The notes under the pieces were generated by a model. The model saw only the letters and a list, made by a program, of their open reading frames with translations, did no database searches and had not been told where the DNA came from. A program made the position numbers and the translations under genes. Shown piece by piece: positions 16,235-25,062 of a DNA stretch of 48,237 nucleotides. Origin of the DNA: an uncultured Verrucomicrobiales bacterium (GTDB lineage Bacteria > Verrucomicrobiota > Verrucomicrobiia > Verrucomicrobiales > DEV007); assembly GCA_937891465.1 (NCBI GenBank), contig CALAHF010000211.1, forward strand, positions 1 to 48,237, read 5' to 3'. Each line of letters starts with the position of its first letter. Position 1 is the stretch's first letter.

Positions 16235-17776
16235 TCACTTTTGTTCCGCAGCTGCTGCGGCTTTCTTTTCTGCCGCGGCTTTTTTGATAACGGCTTCTTT
16301 CGCTGCTTCCTTTTTACGAACGGCGGCAAACGTTTCACCTCCATGAGTTGCCGCTTCGAAATATTCAGTCAGGCGGGCCATAGATTTCACAAATTCGCCT
16401 GCATCGATTTGGTTATCTTTGTTGATCCAATACCCTTCTTTTTTCTGCGACTTCAGGACACCGCGCGCCTTCGACGCGAGATCGCATGCCTCTTCGGACC
16501 AGCCTTTTTCGGAATCAGGATCGCGGGAGTCACGTTCACGTTTTGCAAGATTTTCGTCGCGACTTTGGGAAATGATCTCACCAATTTTTTCCAAAGTCCG
16601 TGCCATGCTACCTGAAACTTTAAAGCCATAATGCGTTGGCAAGTTGGCATCGTCGTAGATAATTTCATAAGTTTCCGCCTGGCAATACAGCGGCTTATTC
16701 GTCTGCAATTCGTAAAATCGAGACCACGTGTCTTCTTCACTTTCCAGCTCGCTTCGCTCGAACCATTTGAGCGCAGCAGGAAGGGGCGCGATATATTTTT
16801 CTTCGCCGGTGACCAACCAAATCTCGATCAACGTCCGCATTGCCCCGACGCTTTCGATTGAACAAACGGATGGTGGTTCAAATTTACGCGCCCATGCAGG
16901 GTGCATTTCCTGATTGTATTGCTGGGCCCAGGCAGGCTGTGGTTCAGGCATTTGCGCAAGGAGCAAAAAATCACCGAGCTGCTTTGCTGCGTCAAGAAAC
17001 CGGCTGGATTTCATGTTTTCCTGTCGATGAGCTGCAAGCAGGATGTCCATGAGATGCTCCAAATTATTGTCATTGAGCGCGTAGTGAATGGTGTAATCAA
17101 CGCTCGGAAACGTTCGCGGCCACTCCTGCGGATAACTCGCTTTCTCCACCGGCAGCGTTGGATCAGCCGGCCCTGAGAAGCGTTGCGGCCATCCACCGTT
17201 TGATGCCTGGGCGGCGAGTAGTCCGCTCCACGCAAACGCCAGCGCCTCCGGGGGCTCGGAAAATTCCATAAGAAATCGAATGGCAGATTGGGTTTTGTTG
17301 TCATCCAACGTTGAAGGGGCGTAGCGCTTTCCGAGAAGGATGTCTCCCGCAAGGAGATCACGTCGAAAATGCATTTTTCGGGCAGCCCCGAGTTTGAAAT
17401 CAAATTCGGAACCCCATCCTCCGGATGACAGTTGGCACCACGCCAGAGCATCAGCCGCTTCTTTCGCCGCTTGTAAAAAAAGTGGATCATCGGTGATAGC
17501 ATGAGCACGAAGCATCGCCAGGCCAACTGTTGTCGTGCCGTGCGGTTGAATGGAAATTAATGCAGTGCCGGTAGAGGATTCCGTTTTCGATTGTTTCAAA
17601 TCCCGCGACCACGTGCTCGCATAACCACCGGCGATGGACAGATTTGACCGGTAAAACGCCGTCGCTTTTTTCATCGATTTTAGAACCACCTCCGGCTCAG
17701 GGAATTTTGGAAGGGACTTTTCCTGCCCCAAACAAATCGGAGCAAGCGCTATGGCAAGGACGATCAGAAGTTTCAT
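16235..17776 (-). CDS. Secreted PL10-like pectate lyase
   Basis: A 513-residue protein with a signal peptide (MKLLIVLAIALAPICLG) and an alpha-helical toroid with PL10 (PelA) landmarks. These include GGWPQRFS, YTIHYALNDNNLEHLMD (the equivalent of the family's NDDA motif), QPAWAQQYNQEMHPAWARKFEPPS and WSRFYELQTNKPLY. The arginine in SRFYEL aligns with the region of the catalytic arginine of PL10 enzymes. The enzyme would cleave pectate by beta-elimination in the periplasm or outside. The acidic NDDA motif is altered to NDNN, so activity is not certain. The last 80 residues are an unusual Lys/Ala-rich extension (KKAAAEKKAAAAAE). It is divergent from the sulfatase gene and shares its upstream repeat. 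Confidence 0.72.
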   Translation of the reverse strand: MKLLIVLAIALAPICLGQEKSLPKFPEPEVVLKSMKKATAFYRSNLSIAGGYASTWSRDLKQSKTESSTGTALISIQPHGTTTVGLAMLRAHAITDDPLFLQAAKEAADALAWCQLSSGGWGSEFDFKLGAARKMHFRRDLLAGDILLGKRYAPSTLDDNKTQSAIRFLMEFSEPPEALAFAWSGLLAAQASNGGWPQRFSGPADPTLPVEKASYPQEWPRTFPSVDYTIHYALNDNNLEHLMDILLAAHRQENMKSSRFLDAAKQLGDFLLLAQMPEPQPAWAQQYNQEMHPAWARKFEPPSVCSIESVGAMRTLIEIWLVTGEEKYIAPLPAALKWFERSELESEEDTWSRFYELQTNKPLYCQAETYEIIYDDANLPTHYGFKVSGSMARTLEKIGEIISQSRDENLAKRERDSRDPDSEKGWSEEACDLASKARGVLKSQKKEGYWINKDNQIDAGEFVKSMARLTEYFEAATHGGETFAAVRKKEAAKEAVIKKAAAEKKAAAAAEQK

Positions 17777-17823
17777 GATTGGAATTCAGTTTAGCGAAAA
17801 TACCGAGCTTGGAGTATTTTTTT

Positions 17824-17868
17824 CGAACCGACAGGGTTGATTCAGCGATCACACCCTGTCTGATCGTG
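17824..17868. repeat. Dispersed repeat, two units in opposite orientation, between divergent lyase and sulfatase genes
   Basis: The first unit is on the minus strand (ATCAACCCTGTCGG-like, 17824-17845). The second is on the plus strand (CGATCACACCCTGTCTGATCGTG, in two parts at 17846-17868). The cores face each other 20 nt apart. The pair sits 48 nt before the lyase start and 75 nt before the sulfatase start. Confidence 0.65.
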
Positions 17869-17940
17869 CGAGTGTCGTTTTGCTGCAAAAACTTGACCTA
17901 TCTGGACAAGATTCGTTTGATAGCTGACACCATATTTTAA
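17866..17940 (+). other. Possible 24-codon upstream ORF before the sulfatase
   Basis: A GTG at the end of the repeat unit opens a 24-codon frame that closes with TAA only 2 nt before the sulfatase ATG (17943). It contains LTYLDKIRLIADTIF. It could be a leader peptide or chance; the candidate promoter at 17893-17921 would start transcription inside it and argues for chance. Confidence 0.15.
17893..17921 (+). promoter_or_regulatory. Candidate sulfatase promoter
   Basis: TTGACC (17893-17898), a 17-nt spacer, and TTTGAT (17916-17921). The start of transcription would fall about 15 nt before the ATG at 17943. Confidence 0.4.
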
Positions 17941-17942
17941 TA

Positions 17943-20129
17943 ATGAGAAACCTTCCCCAATTTTTCCTCGCAGCCCTTTTGGCGATTGCGCCGCTTTTTT
18001 CAAAGGCCGACGATCGACCGAACATCATCCTCATCATGTCCGACGATATGGGGTGGTCTGATATCGGTTGTTACGGAGGAGAAACGGCGACGCCGAATCT
18101 TGATTCGCTCGCGAAGGGCGGGGTTCGATTTACTCAGTTTTACAATACGGGGCGCTGCTGCCCAACCCGTGCTTCGTTGCTCACTGGTTTGTATCCTCAT
18201 CAAGCCGGAGTTGGTCACATGACAGGCAACTACGGACTTCCACAGTATCAGGGCGAACTGAACCAGGAATGCGTCACTATCGCTGAAGCGTTGAAGCCTG
18301 CTGGTTATCGAACTTACATGGCTGGAAAATGGCATGTGACGCCTTACGTCGGCAATCGGGAGGATCCGGATACCTCCAACTGGCCGCGCCAGCGTGGGTT
18401 TGATCGCTTTTTTGGAACGATTCACGGAGCGGGTTCGTTTTTCGATCCAAATTCATTGACCCGTGACAACAAACACATCACACCAGACAACGACCCGGAA
18501 TATAAGCCGGACGGCACGTGGTATTACACCGATGCAATTTCTGATAACACGGTTCGTTACATCACGGATCACGCGAAGGATCACGCGGACGAGCCGTTTT
18601 TTCACTATGTGGCCTATACAGCGGCTCACTGGCCGATGCATGCGCTGCCGGAGGACATTGCAAAGTATGAAGGAAAATTCGACGACGGTTACACACCGGT
18701 TCGCGAGGCTCGGATCAAACGTCTGGAAGAAATGAAGCTACTTCCAGACCACTGGAAAGTGACTGATCAGGTCGGCGACTGGGATAATGTAAAATTGAAA
18801 GAATGGGAATCGGCGAACATGGAAGTTTACGCGGCAATGATCGACAATATGGATCAGGGGATCGGGCGAATTATTCAGTCGCTGAAGGACACCGATCAAT
18901 ACGACAACACGCTGATCATGTTCTTTCAGGACAACGGTGGATGTGCCGAAGGATTTGGTCGCGGCAAACTGGTGGGGCCGCTGGAACGCCCGAGTGCCCC
19001 GACGCTAAAGCCAATGGGTAAGGATGAATTGCAGACAAATATGATTCCGCCTCAGTCGCGTGATGGGTATCCACTTCGTCGTGGTGACGGCGTGATGCCA
19101 GGACCTCCTGAGACTGAGGTCGGCTATGGTCAGAATTGGGCAAATGTTTCCAACACGCCGTTCCGCGAATACAAGCATTGGGTTCATGAAGGAGGCATTG
19201 CGACGCCGCTGATTGCGCATTGGCCAAAAGGAATTTCGCAGACAGGCAAAGCTCTCCGCGAAACCAATGAAGGCCCGCTGTATGATTCACCATCGCATTT
19301 GATCGACCTTATGGCGACTGCCGTTGATCTTGGAAAAGCAACTTATCCGGCTGACAAAATTCCTGTTGAAGGGATTTCGCTGGCTCCTGCCTTTTCAGGA
19401 AACGGACTTGAGCGCGGTAAGCCAATTTACTTTGAGCACGAAGGAAACCGAGCCGTTCGTGATGGAAAATGGAAGCTCGTCGCAAAAGGCGTGAACAGTC
19501 CGTGGGAGCTTTACGACATGGAAGCGGATCGGACGGAGACGAATAATTTGATTTCAGAAAAAGTTGAGTTGGCATCGAAGATGGCAGCCCAATACGAAAC
19601 GTGGGCCAAGGAGCGCGGCGTTGTTCCGTTTGGTTCCTGGAAAAAAGATAAGAAGGGCAAAGGCAAAAAGTCCGCTAAAAAAGAATTCAAAGCGAAGATC
19701 GGGGATGCGTTTGATGAATCCACTTCACCTGCCGTAGCCAACCGTAATTTTGAAGTGCGGGCTTCGGTTTCAGGCCTACCGGCAGACGGCGTGATCGTTT
19801 CTCAAGGTGGATCAAACATGGGCTGGACACTGTTTGTGAAAGAAAATAAATTGAACTTCACGTCGCGAAGCAAAGGAAAAACGGTCAGCGCAGTGACCAA
19901 TTTACCAGCAACTGCGGAACAAAAAATCGAAGCCATCATTTCAAAAGGAAAGATCGTTTTGAAAAGCAATGGCGAACGTCTGACGGTCGAGCAATGCAAT
20001 CCGTGGATCGAAGGTCATCCGATTGACGCCCTGATGGTCGGCAAAGACGAAGGCGGTTTGGTTGGTGACTACAGCGAGCCCAATGCGTTTGGAGGCAAAA
20101 TCGAGTTGGTTGAGATCTCCCTTAAGTAA
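17943..20129 (+). CDS. Secreted arylsulfatase-type sulfatase with C-terminal lectin-like domain
   Basis: A 728-residue type I sulfatase with a signal peptide (residues 1-22). The metal-binding start is NIILIMSDDMGWSDIGCYGG. The formylglycine motif is CCPTRASLLTG, with Cys72 the residue to be oxidised and Pro74 and Arg76 conserved. Further landmarks are MAGKWHV, HYVAYTAAHWPMHA and MIDNMDQGIGRI. Activity needs an anaerobic or FGE-type maturase encoded elsewhere. After a Lys-rich linker near residue 565, residues 580-728 form a LamG/concanavalin-like beta domain (VSGLPADGVIVSQGGSNMGWTLFV), a probable carbohydrate-binding part. It hydrolyses sulfate esters, plausibly on algal polysaccharide; the exact substrate is unknown. 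It is divergent from the lyase gene. Confidence 0.92.
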   Translation: MRNLPQFFLAALLAIAPLFSKADDRPNIILIMSDDMGWSDIGCYGGETATPNLDSLAKGGVRFTQFYNTGRCCPTRASLLTGLYPHQAGVGHMTGNYGLPQYQGELNQECVTIAEALKPAGYRTYMAGKWHVTPYVGNREDPDTSNWPRQRGFDRFFGTIHGAGSFFDPNSLTRDNKHITPDNDPEYKPDGTWYYTDAISDNTVRYITDHAKDHADEPFFHYVAYTAAHWPMHALPEDIAKYEGKFDDGYTPVREARIKRLEEMKLLPDHWKVTDQVGDWDNVKLKEWESANMEVYAAMIDNMDQGIGRIIQSLKDTDQYDNTLIMFFQDNGGCAEGFGRGKLVGPLERPSAPTLKPMGKDELQTNMIPPQSRDGYPLRRGDGVMPGPPETEVGYGQNWANVSNTPFREYKHWVHEGGIATPLIAHWPKGISQTGKALRETNEGPLYDSPSHLIDLMATAVDLGKATYPADKIPVEGISLAPAFSGNGLERGKPIYFEHEGNRAVRDGKWKLVAKGVNSPWELYDMEADRTETNNLISEKVELASKMAAQYETWAKERGVVPFGSWKKDKKGKGKKSAKKEFKAKIGDAFDESTSPAVANRNFEVRASVSGLPADGVIVSQGGSNMGWTLFVKENKLNFTSRSKGKTVSAVTNLPATAEQKIEAIISKGKIVLKSNGERLTVEQCNPWIEGHPIDALMVGKDEGGLVGDYSEPNAFGGKIELVEISLK

Positions 20130-20139
20130 CTTGATTTCC

Positions 20140-21414
20140 TTAGAAAAACATTCCCGCAATGGACGCCGTCAGCAAACTGGCGAGCGTTCCGCCGATCATC
20201 GCTTTGAAACCAAGCTTCGCCAATGTGCTTCGTCTTTCTGGAGCAAGTGCCCCAATGCCACCGAGCTGAATTCCGATCGATCCAAAATTCGCAAATCCGC
20301 ACAACGCGAAGGTCGCGAGGAAAACTGATTTCGGACTGAGCGACGAAGTCATCTCGCCCAGTTCCTGGTATGCCACAAATTCGGTGGCGACCATTTTGGT
20401 GCCGAGCAATTGGCCCAATTGTAAAATATCACCGCTCTCCCCGCCAATCACCCAACCCAGCGGAGCGAAGACAAAGCCAATCACGGCTTGAAGCGAAAAC
20501 GTTTCGAAAACGCCACCGCTTAGTGTGGCAATCATGCTATTCAGCCAACCGCCTCCCAGGCCACCAACCCAACCGAATCCCCAGTTCACCATGGCAATCA
20601 CTGCGAAAAAGACCAGCAGCATGGCTCCCACGTTGAGCATCAATTTCAATCCCTCAGTCGTTCCGTTTGCCAATGCATCGAGAACATTCACTCCCTGTTT
20701 GTCGCGAGGCACTTCGATTTTTTCATCAATTTCTTCGGTTTCCGGAACCAGCAATTTTGCGATGAGAAGTGCCGCTGGCGCATTCATCATCGACGCAGTG
20801 AGGAGCTGGCGCCCCACTTCGAGTTTCAAAGCCTCATCCCCTCCACTAACCATTTCGACATAAATCAAGAACACACTCCCCGCGATCGTCGCCATTCCCC
20901 CTGTCATCAGCGCCATCAATTCCGACCGCGTCATCCGGCCTATATAAGGTTTCACAACAAGCGGAGCCTCCGTCTGACCAATGAATACGTTGGCCGCTGC
21001 AGCAAGACTCTCGGCACCGGAAAGCCTCATGAGTCGTTTCATGATCCACGCAAATCCAAAAACGATGCGCTGCAGAATTCCGAAATAATACAAAACAGAA
21101 GTCAGTGCTGACACAAAAATGATGGTCGGCAGCACTTTGAAGCCGAGTCCGAACTTGCCCGCGTCGAGAAGTCCCCCGAAAAGCATTCCCGAGCCAGCTT
21201 CTGTGAAACCGACCAATTTGATAAACGCTCCCGACAGCCACGTGATAACGACAGCGAAGGGCGTTTTTAAAATCAATACCGCGATCATCAACTGCAAAAT
21301 GATCCCGCCGATGATCAAGCGCCAATTGATGGCTTTGCGGTTGGTGGACAGCAGCAGGCATATGCCTAACAGAACAACGATTCCGATGAGGCCGCGGGAA
21401 ATGTTTTCGAACAT
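20140..21414 (-). CDS. Concentrative nucleoside transporter (CNT/NupC family)
   Basis: From the ATG at 21414 the protein has 424 residues and opens directly with membrane helices; the frame extends 35 codons upstream but into the previous gene. Family landmarks are GSGMLFGGLL, SVLYYFGILQ, and the core signature GAESLAAAANVFIGQTEAP followed by PYIGRMTRSELMALMTGGMATIAG and CGFANFGSIGIQLGGIGALAPERR. It imports nucleosides with sodium or protons across the inner membrane. It lies 49 nt downstream of an AmgK-like kinase gene on the same strand, so the two are probably one operon. It converges with the sulfatase gene across 10 nt. Confidence 0.9.
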   Translation of the reverse strand: MFENISRGLIGIVVLLGICLLLSTNRKAINWRLIIGGIILQLMIAVLILKTPFAVVITWLSGAFIKLVGFTEAGSGMLFGGLLDAGKFGLGFKVLPTIIFVSALTSVLYYFGILQRIVFGFAWIMKRLMRLSGAESLAAAANVFIGQTEAPLVVKPYIGRMTRSELMALMTGGMATIAGSVFLIYVEMVSGGDEALKLEVGRQLLTASMMNAPAALLIAKLLVPETEEIDEKIEVPRDKQGVNVLDALANGTTEGLKLMLNVGAMLLVFFAVIAMVNWGFGWVGGLGGGWLNSMIATLSGGVFETFSLQAVIGFVFAPLGWVIGGESGDILQLGQLLGTKMVATEFVAYQELGEMTSSLSPKSVFLATFALCGFANFGSIGIQLGGIGALAPERRSTLAKLGFKAMIGGTLASLLTASIAGMFF

Positions 21415-21463
21415 AGGGCTGAGAGTCTGCTCGAAAATCGACAGCCGTGGCAAGCAGCAAACG

Positions 21464-22495
21464 TCACAATGCGAACTCAACCGTCTCCAGGATTTCCCCC
21501 AGCTCCGGTGCAATTTCACGTTCGACCGCCGCTTCGCGAAGCCGGTCGAGGCCTACTGGAATGTGTTGAAGAAACTCAGTTTTTCCAATGTTCAGTCCAA
21601 GATTCCCATACGCGCCGAGCGCCTGCATGAGACGCTGAGCGGCGGCACGGTTCAGCCGCTTTTCAAAAGTCTCGTAAGATTCTTTCGGCGTATTTTCCTG
21701 ATTCTGACGAACTTCAAAATAGAAATGTGCCAATTCATCCCGCTGCGTGCTGGAAAGGTCTACGTAAGGATCATAAATAAGAGACGCAATGTCATACTCC
21801 GGAACGCCCCAACGCATTCCCTGATAATCGATCATCCAAGTGCGACCGCGAACCACCATGACGTTGGTGCTTTGAAAATCCCGGTGAACCAAAGAACGCG
21901 GCTCAGCAGCCAGAGACTCACGTAGTTCACGAAGTTGACTCCCGTGACGAATACTCTCGATCATTTCGCCGTCTGCTTTTTTGCAAAAATTCGCGACAAA
22001 CATTTCGAAAAAGTAATCCTGCTCCCACTTGTAAAGCGGCTCGTCGAACGGTTTCTCCAATTCAGGCAACGTCGCAGGAGCCTCCTTTTCGCCGATGTCG
22101 TGTAGCGCAGCGATGGCCAGCAACGTGTGCTGATACAACAATTGGCGGCTGTTCCAGTCACGATCACAGCAGTCGATCAAATGCTGATTCCCGAGATCGT
22201 CCACCCACAAAATATTCGGGTCCGATATTTCCCCCCGAATCCCCGGCACTTTGATATTTACCGATTGAAGAAATTTGGTGATGTCCACAAACCGTCCGTT
22301 CTCTTCACGATCCAACGTGAACTGCATCGCCATGATACTAACAGGTGCCTCCCGTCTATTCTTCATCCGGTAAAAACAACGCCCTGAACCCGAACGCTCG
22401 ATCACGTCCATGTCGACGGGCTCATCACCGAATTCGGGGAACCGATCGCGGGTCAGTGATTCAATTTCGGCGTTTGGCAAGAAAGTTGGGGACAT
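21464..22495 (-). CDS. AmgK-like aminoglycoside-phosphotransferase-family sugar kinase
   Basis: A 343-residue protein with the APH/choline-kinase fold. The catalytic loop is VHRDFQSTNVMVV (HxD-x4-N), the metal-binding motif MIDYQGMRWGVPEYDIASLIYDP. The latter pattern, with the DLASL-like element, is that of AmgK (anomeric MurNAc/GlcNAc kinase of cell-wall recycling) and its relatives. AmgK usually pairs with the nucleotidyltransferase MurU; no such gene is adjacent, and the neighbour is a nucleoside transporter, so another sugar or nucleoside substrate is possible. The ATG at 22495 is the first in frame. Confidence 0.75.
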   Translation of the reverse strand: MSPTFLPNAEIESLTRDRFPEFGDEPVDMDVIERSGSGRCFYRMKNRREAPVSIMAMQFTLDREENGRFVDITKFLQSVNIKVPGIRGEISDPNILWVDDLGNQHLIDCCDRDWNSRQLLYQHTLLAIAALHDIGEKEAPATLPELEKPFDEPLYKWEQDYFFEMFVANFCKKADGEMIESIRHGSQLRELRESLAAEPRSLVHRDFQSTNVMVVRGRTWMIDYQGMRWGVPEYDIASLIYDPYVDLSSTQRDELAHFYFEVRQNQENTPKESYETFEKRLNRAAAQRLMQALGAYGNLGLNIGKTEFLQHIPVGLDRLREAAVEREIAPELGEILETVEFAL

Positions 22496-22616
22496 GGGCA
22501 GGGTTTAAAAAGGAAACGTCCAATTTCGGCGGGGTTTGTCACTTTTGCTAACGAAAAATGGTCTCAAGACCGAGCGATTTGAATGGATCGCCCGCTGGAG
22601 TCAACGTGATCTCTAA

Positions 22617-23348
22617 CTAGGAATTCAATTCAGCAAATTTTTCGAGCTCATCTTTTCGCAAAACACCCTCAGTAATAATGATCTCACGGAGCGACCGATG
22701 TTTTTCAGCGATGAGTCGTAATCCTTCAACTGTGAACGAAGTCCGCCGGATCTCTAAATGACTCAGACGTTTCATTTTCAGAAGCACCTCACAAGAATGA
22801 TCGCTCAGAACGCTGTTGGAAAACGTAAACCCCCGCAGCCCCGTCAGATTTCCGAGGTGGGCAAAACCATCGTCGGAAAAGCTCACGCCGGTGAGATCGA
22901 GGTATTCCAGATTTCGGCAACGCCCTAAAATTTCCGCCTGGGGATCTCCCAATGTTGAAACGGGTAATTCCAAACCGTTAATCGTCCCAAAGCTCGCAAT
23001 CGTTTTCAAATCCTCATCGTCAATCGCAGGGCTTTCACTGATTTCGACGGCAAATGGATCGGTGAGGAATGCCCGGATATCGACTTCTTTTCCAAAAATC
23101 ACAATTCCTCCAAAGAGAGTATGGGCGCGCTTTCCCAGTTTCAGTTTCATCAACCAGCACTCAATTTCAACACCTCCCTGATCAAAATACGTTTTTCCAC
23201 CATACTTTTCCACCGACTCCCTCAGTTCCTCATGCCGTGTCACGACACCATTTCGGTGCCAAATCCAACCGGCAACCAAAAACGACAGCACCAGAAACGA
23301 GAGCATTCCTACCACCTTCCAGTTCAGCCATTTTTTCAGAAAATTCAT
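22617..23348 (-). CDS. Membrane-anchored leucine-rich-repeat protein
   Basis: A 243-residue protein with an N-terminal membrane anchor (VVGMLSFLVLSFLVAGWIW, residues 12-30) and a C-terminal half made of short LRR-like units: CRNLEYLDLTGVSFSDDGFAHLGNL, LRGFTFSNSVLSD, LSHLEIRRTSFTVEGLRLI and LREIIITEG. This ribonuclease-inhibitor-type spacing is common in Verrucomicrobia and Planctomycetes proteins of unknown role. The architecture matches the broken LRR gene at 35527-36754. It stands divergent from the AsmA-like gene with 59 nt between the start codons. Confidence 0.7.
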   Translation of the reverse strand: MNFLKKWLNWKVVGMLSFLVLSFLVAGWIWHRNGVVTRHEELRESVEKYGGKTYFDQGGVEIECWLMKLKLGKRAHTLFGGIVIFGKEVDIRAFLTDPFAVEISESPAIDDEDLKTIASFGTINGLELPVSTLGDPQAEILGRCRNLEYLDLTGVSFSDDGFAHLGNLTGLRGFTFSNSVLSDHSCEVLLKMKRLSHLEIRRTSFTVEGLRLIAEKHRSLREIIITEGVLRKDELEKFAELNS

Positions 23349-23407
23349 CCCACTTAAACCACGTCTGAGGTGGCAAAATCTTCCGTCACGGTATACGCTG
23401 TAGCCCT

Positions 23408-24880
23408 ATGAGCAATCGCCGACGTCGCCCTCAAAAATCTAAAAAAGCTAACCCGCTAAAATGGGTCCTTATCACGGGGACGACACTATTGCTGGTGCTG
23501 TTTTGCGGGATTTTTGCGATCAAGGCCGGAATCAACTCATGGCTTCGTGGCGATGGATTTCGCGATTGGGTGAAAAAGAAATCCGCGACCGTTCTGAAAT
23601 CCGAAGTCGCACTTGAAAAGATCGAATGGAAGGATTCCGAAGTCTACCTTAATGGATTCAAAGCCCGAGGCTACAACGATGCGGGATTCTCAAAACTCGA
23701 TCTCGACGGTGTGCGTGTCGCTTTTGATGGTAAAGCCGACGACGCCTGGCAAATTCCGGAGGCAACCGTAAACCGTCTCAATATGGAGTTTTCGAAAGAT
23801 CGGATCGGAGGCGAATTTGTTCGACACAGCATGGTCTCGACGGATAGCGACGGCAAAAGCGCTGCGCCTGAGTGGGTTCGAAATTACCTTCCCGAAAAAG
23901 TTGAACTCGGTGACATCATAGTGGATTCCGGAAATCTGATCGCAATGAATGAAGCCGGCGAGGAAACCTTTGGTCTTAGAAATGTTGCGGCGACCATAGA
24001 TCCCGATCTTGAAACCGGAATGTGGGAATTCAGCGGCCGCAGCGGAAAACTGATGATTCCCAATTCTCCCGTTTTTGAACTCCAAAACTTTGGTGTCCGC
24101 TGGAAGCAGAAAGACCTTTACCTCACTTCACTCTCCGCAAATTTCATGGACGGTGCGCGCATCTCCGGCACGGGCGACGTCGTCTTCGGAGAAAAAACCC
24201 AACTGAATCTTGATCTCGAATTGGAGAACTTGAATCTGCATGAGGTTCTCAAAGACGAAACAATGCAGGAACGTTTTAGCGGATTGATCAGCGGTCCCGT
24301 TAAAATTACCGGGGTTCCGGGAAGCCCTGAAGGCCTCAAGCAAACCGGGACGATTCATATCAAAGAAGGCGTTGTCACCTCAATCGATTTCCTAAACACC
24401 GTCGCTAAATATACCAAGACGGAGCAATTCCGTCGCCTCGGCTTGAACGAGGCCACAGCGGACTTCGAGCGTGTTGGAAATCGAATTCTGCTGACCAATA
24501 TTAAAATTCAGTCAGATGGGCTCACCCGAATTGAAGGCGATCTTTTGATTGAAGGAGATACCCTCGCCGGTAACTTTAACCTCGGGGTCATGCCGGGAAC
24601 CATGCGCTGGATTCCTGGAGCAGAACAAACGGTTTTTGTAGAGCCGCGCGACGGGTTTCTTTGGACTCCACTGACGATTACCGGAACCTTCGATGACATC
24701 AGCGAAGACCTGACCGCTAGAATCATCGCTGCTGCAGGCGAAGCCTTTATCAAGGATTTACCGGCAAACGTTATCAAAAAAGCTGCAGGCGCTGTGAAAG
24801 ACCCAATCGACGCGCCGTCCAGCCTGATCAAAGACGCCACTTCAATCATCGAGACCTTGGCTCCCCTTCTCGGGCGCTAG
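23408..24880 (+). CDS. AsmA-like inner-membrane-anchored protein
   Basis: A 490-residue protein with an N-terminal basic stretch, one membrane helix (WVLITGTTLLLVLFCGIFAI) and a long beta-rich periplasmic part. It shows AsmA/DUF3971-type patterns: GDVVFGEKTQLNLDLELENLNLHEVL, FSGLISGPVKITG, GTIHIKEGVVTSIDFLNTVAKYTK, and ILLTNIKIQSDGLTRIEGDLLIEGDTLAGNFNLGVMPG. AsmA-like proteins form grooves that carry phospholipids toward the outer membrane, which fits a didermic PVC bacterium. The start ATG follows a short leader. It is not in an obvious operon. Confidence 0.72.
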   Translation: MSNRRRRPQKSKKANPLKWVLITGTTLLLVLFCGIFAIKAGINSWLRGDGFRDWVKKKSATVLKSEVALEKIEWKDSEVYLNGFKARGYNDAGFSKLDLDGVRVAFDGKADDAWQIPEATVNRLNMEFSKDRIGGEFVRHSMVSTDSDGKSAAPEWVRNYLPEKVELGDIIVDSGNLIAMNEAGEETFGLRNVAATIDPDLETGMWEFSGRSGKLMIPNSPVFELQNFGVRWKQKDLYLTSLSANFMDGARISGTGDVVFGEKTQLNLDLELENLNLHEVLKDETMQERFSGLISGPVKITGVPGSPEGLKQTGTIHIKEGVVTSIDFLNTVAKYTKTEQFRRLGLNEATADFERVGNRILLTNIKIQSDGLTRIEGDLLIEGDTLAGNFNLGVMPGTMRWIPGAEQTVFVEPRDGFLWTPLTITGTFDDISEDLTARIIAAAGEAFIKDLPANVIKKAAGAVKDPIDAPSSLIKDATSIIETLAPLLGR

Positions 24881-24901
24881 GCTAAAAGTTCAGTCGCGTA
24901 C

Positions 24902-24937
24902 AAAAAAGCCCCGACGCAGAACTAACTACATCGGGGC
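24902..24937 (-). terminator. Intrinsic terminator for the minus-strand two-component locus
   Basis: On the minus strand GCCCCGATGTAG pairs with CTGCGTCGGGGC (12 bp, two G-U wobbles) around a 6-nt loop and is followed directly by a run of six T. On the plus strand the stem has C-A mismatches and only a weak T-run, so it serves the minus strand. It lies 126 nt beyond the sensor-kinase stop codon. Confidence 0.82.
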
Positions 24938-25062
24938 CTCCTCCTTTTACTCTCTGGAGAAATTGTAGCAATTCGAAGGCAACCAAAAAGTCACAACTCC
25001 CTCCAGAACTATAATTTATACCGAATTGGCAACTTGATTGACAAGGAAATAATTGCCGTAAT

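Noticed and set aside
23397-23412. TAGCCCTATGAGCAATCG at the AsmA-like start as another repeat copy
   Set aside because: Only CCCTAT is shared with the repeat family; likely chance.
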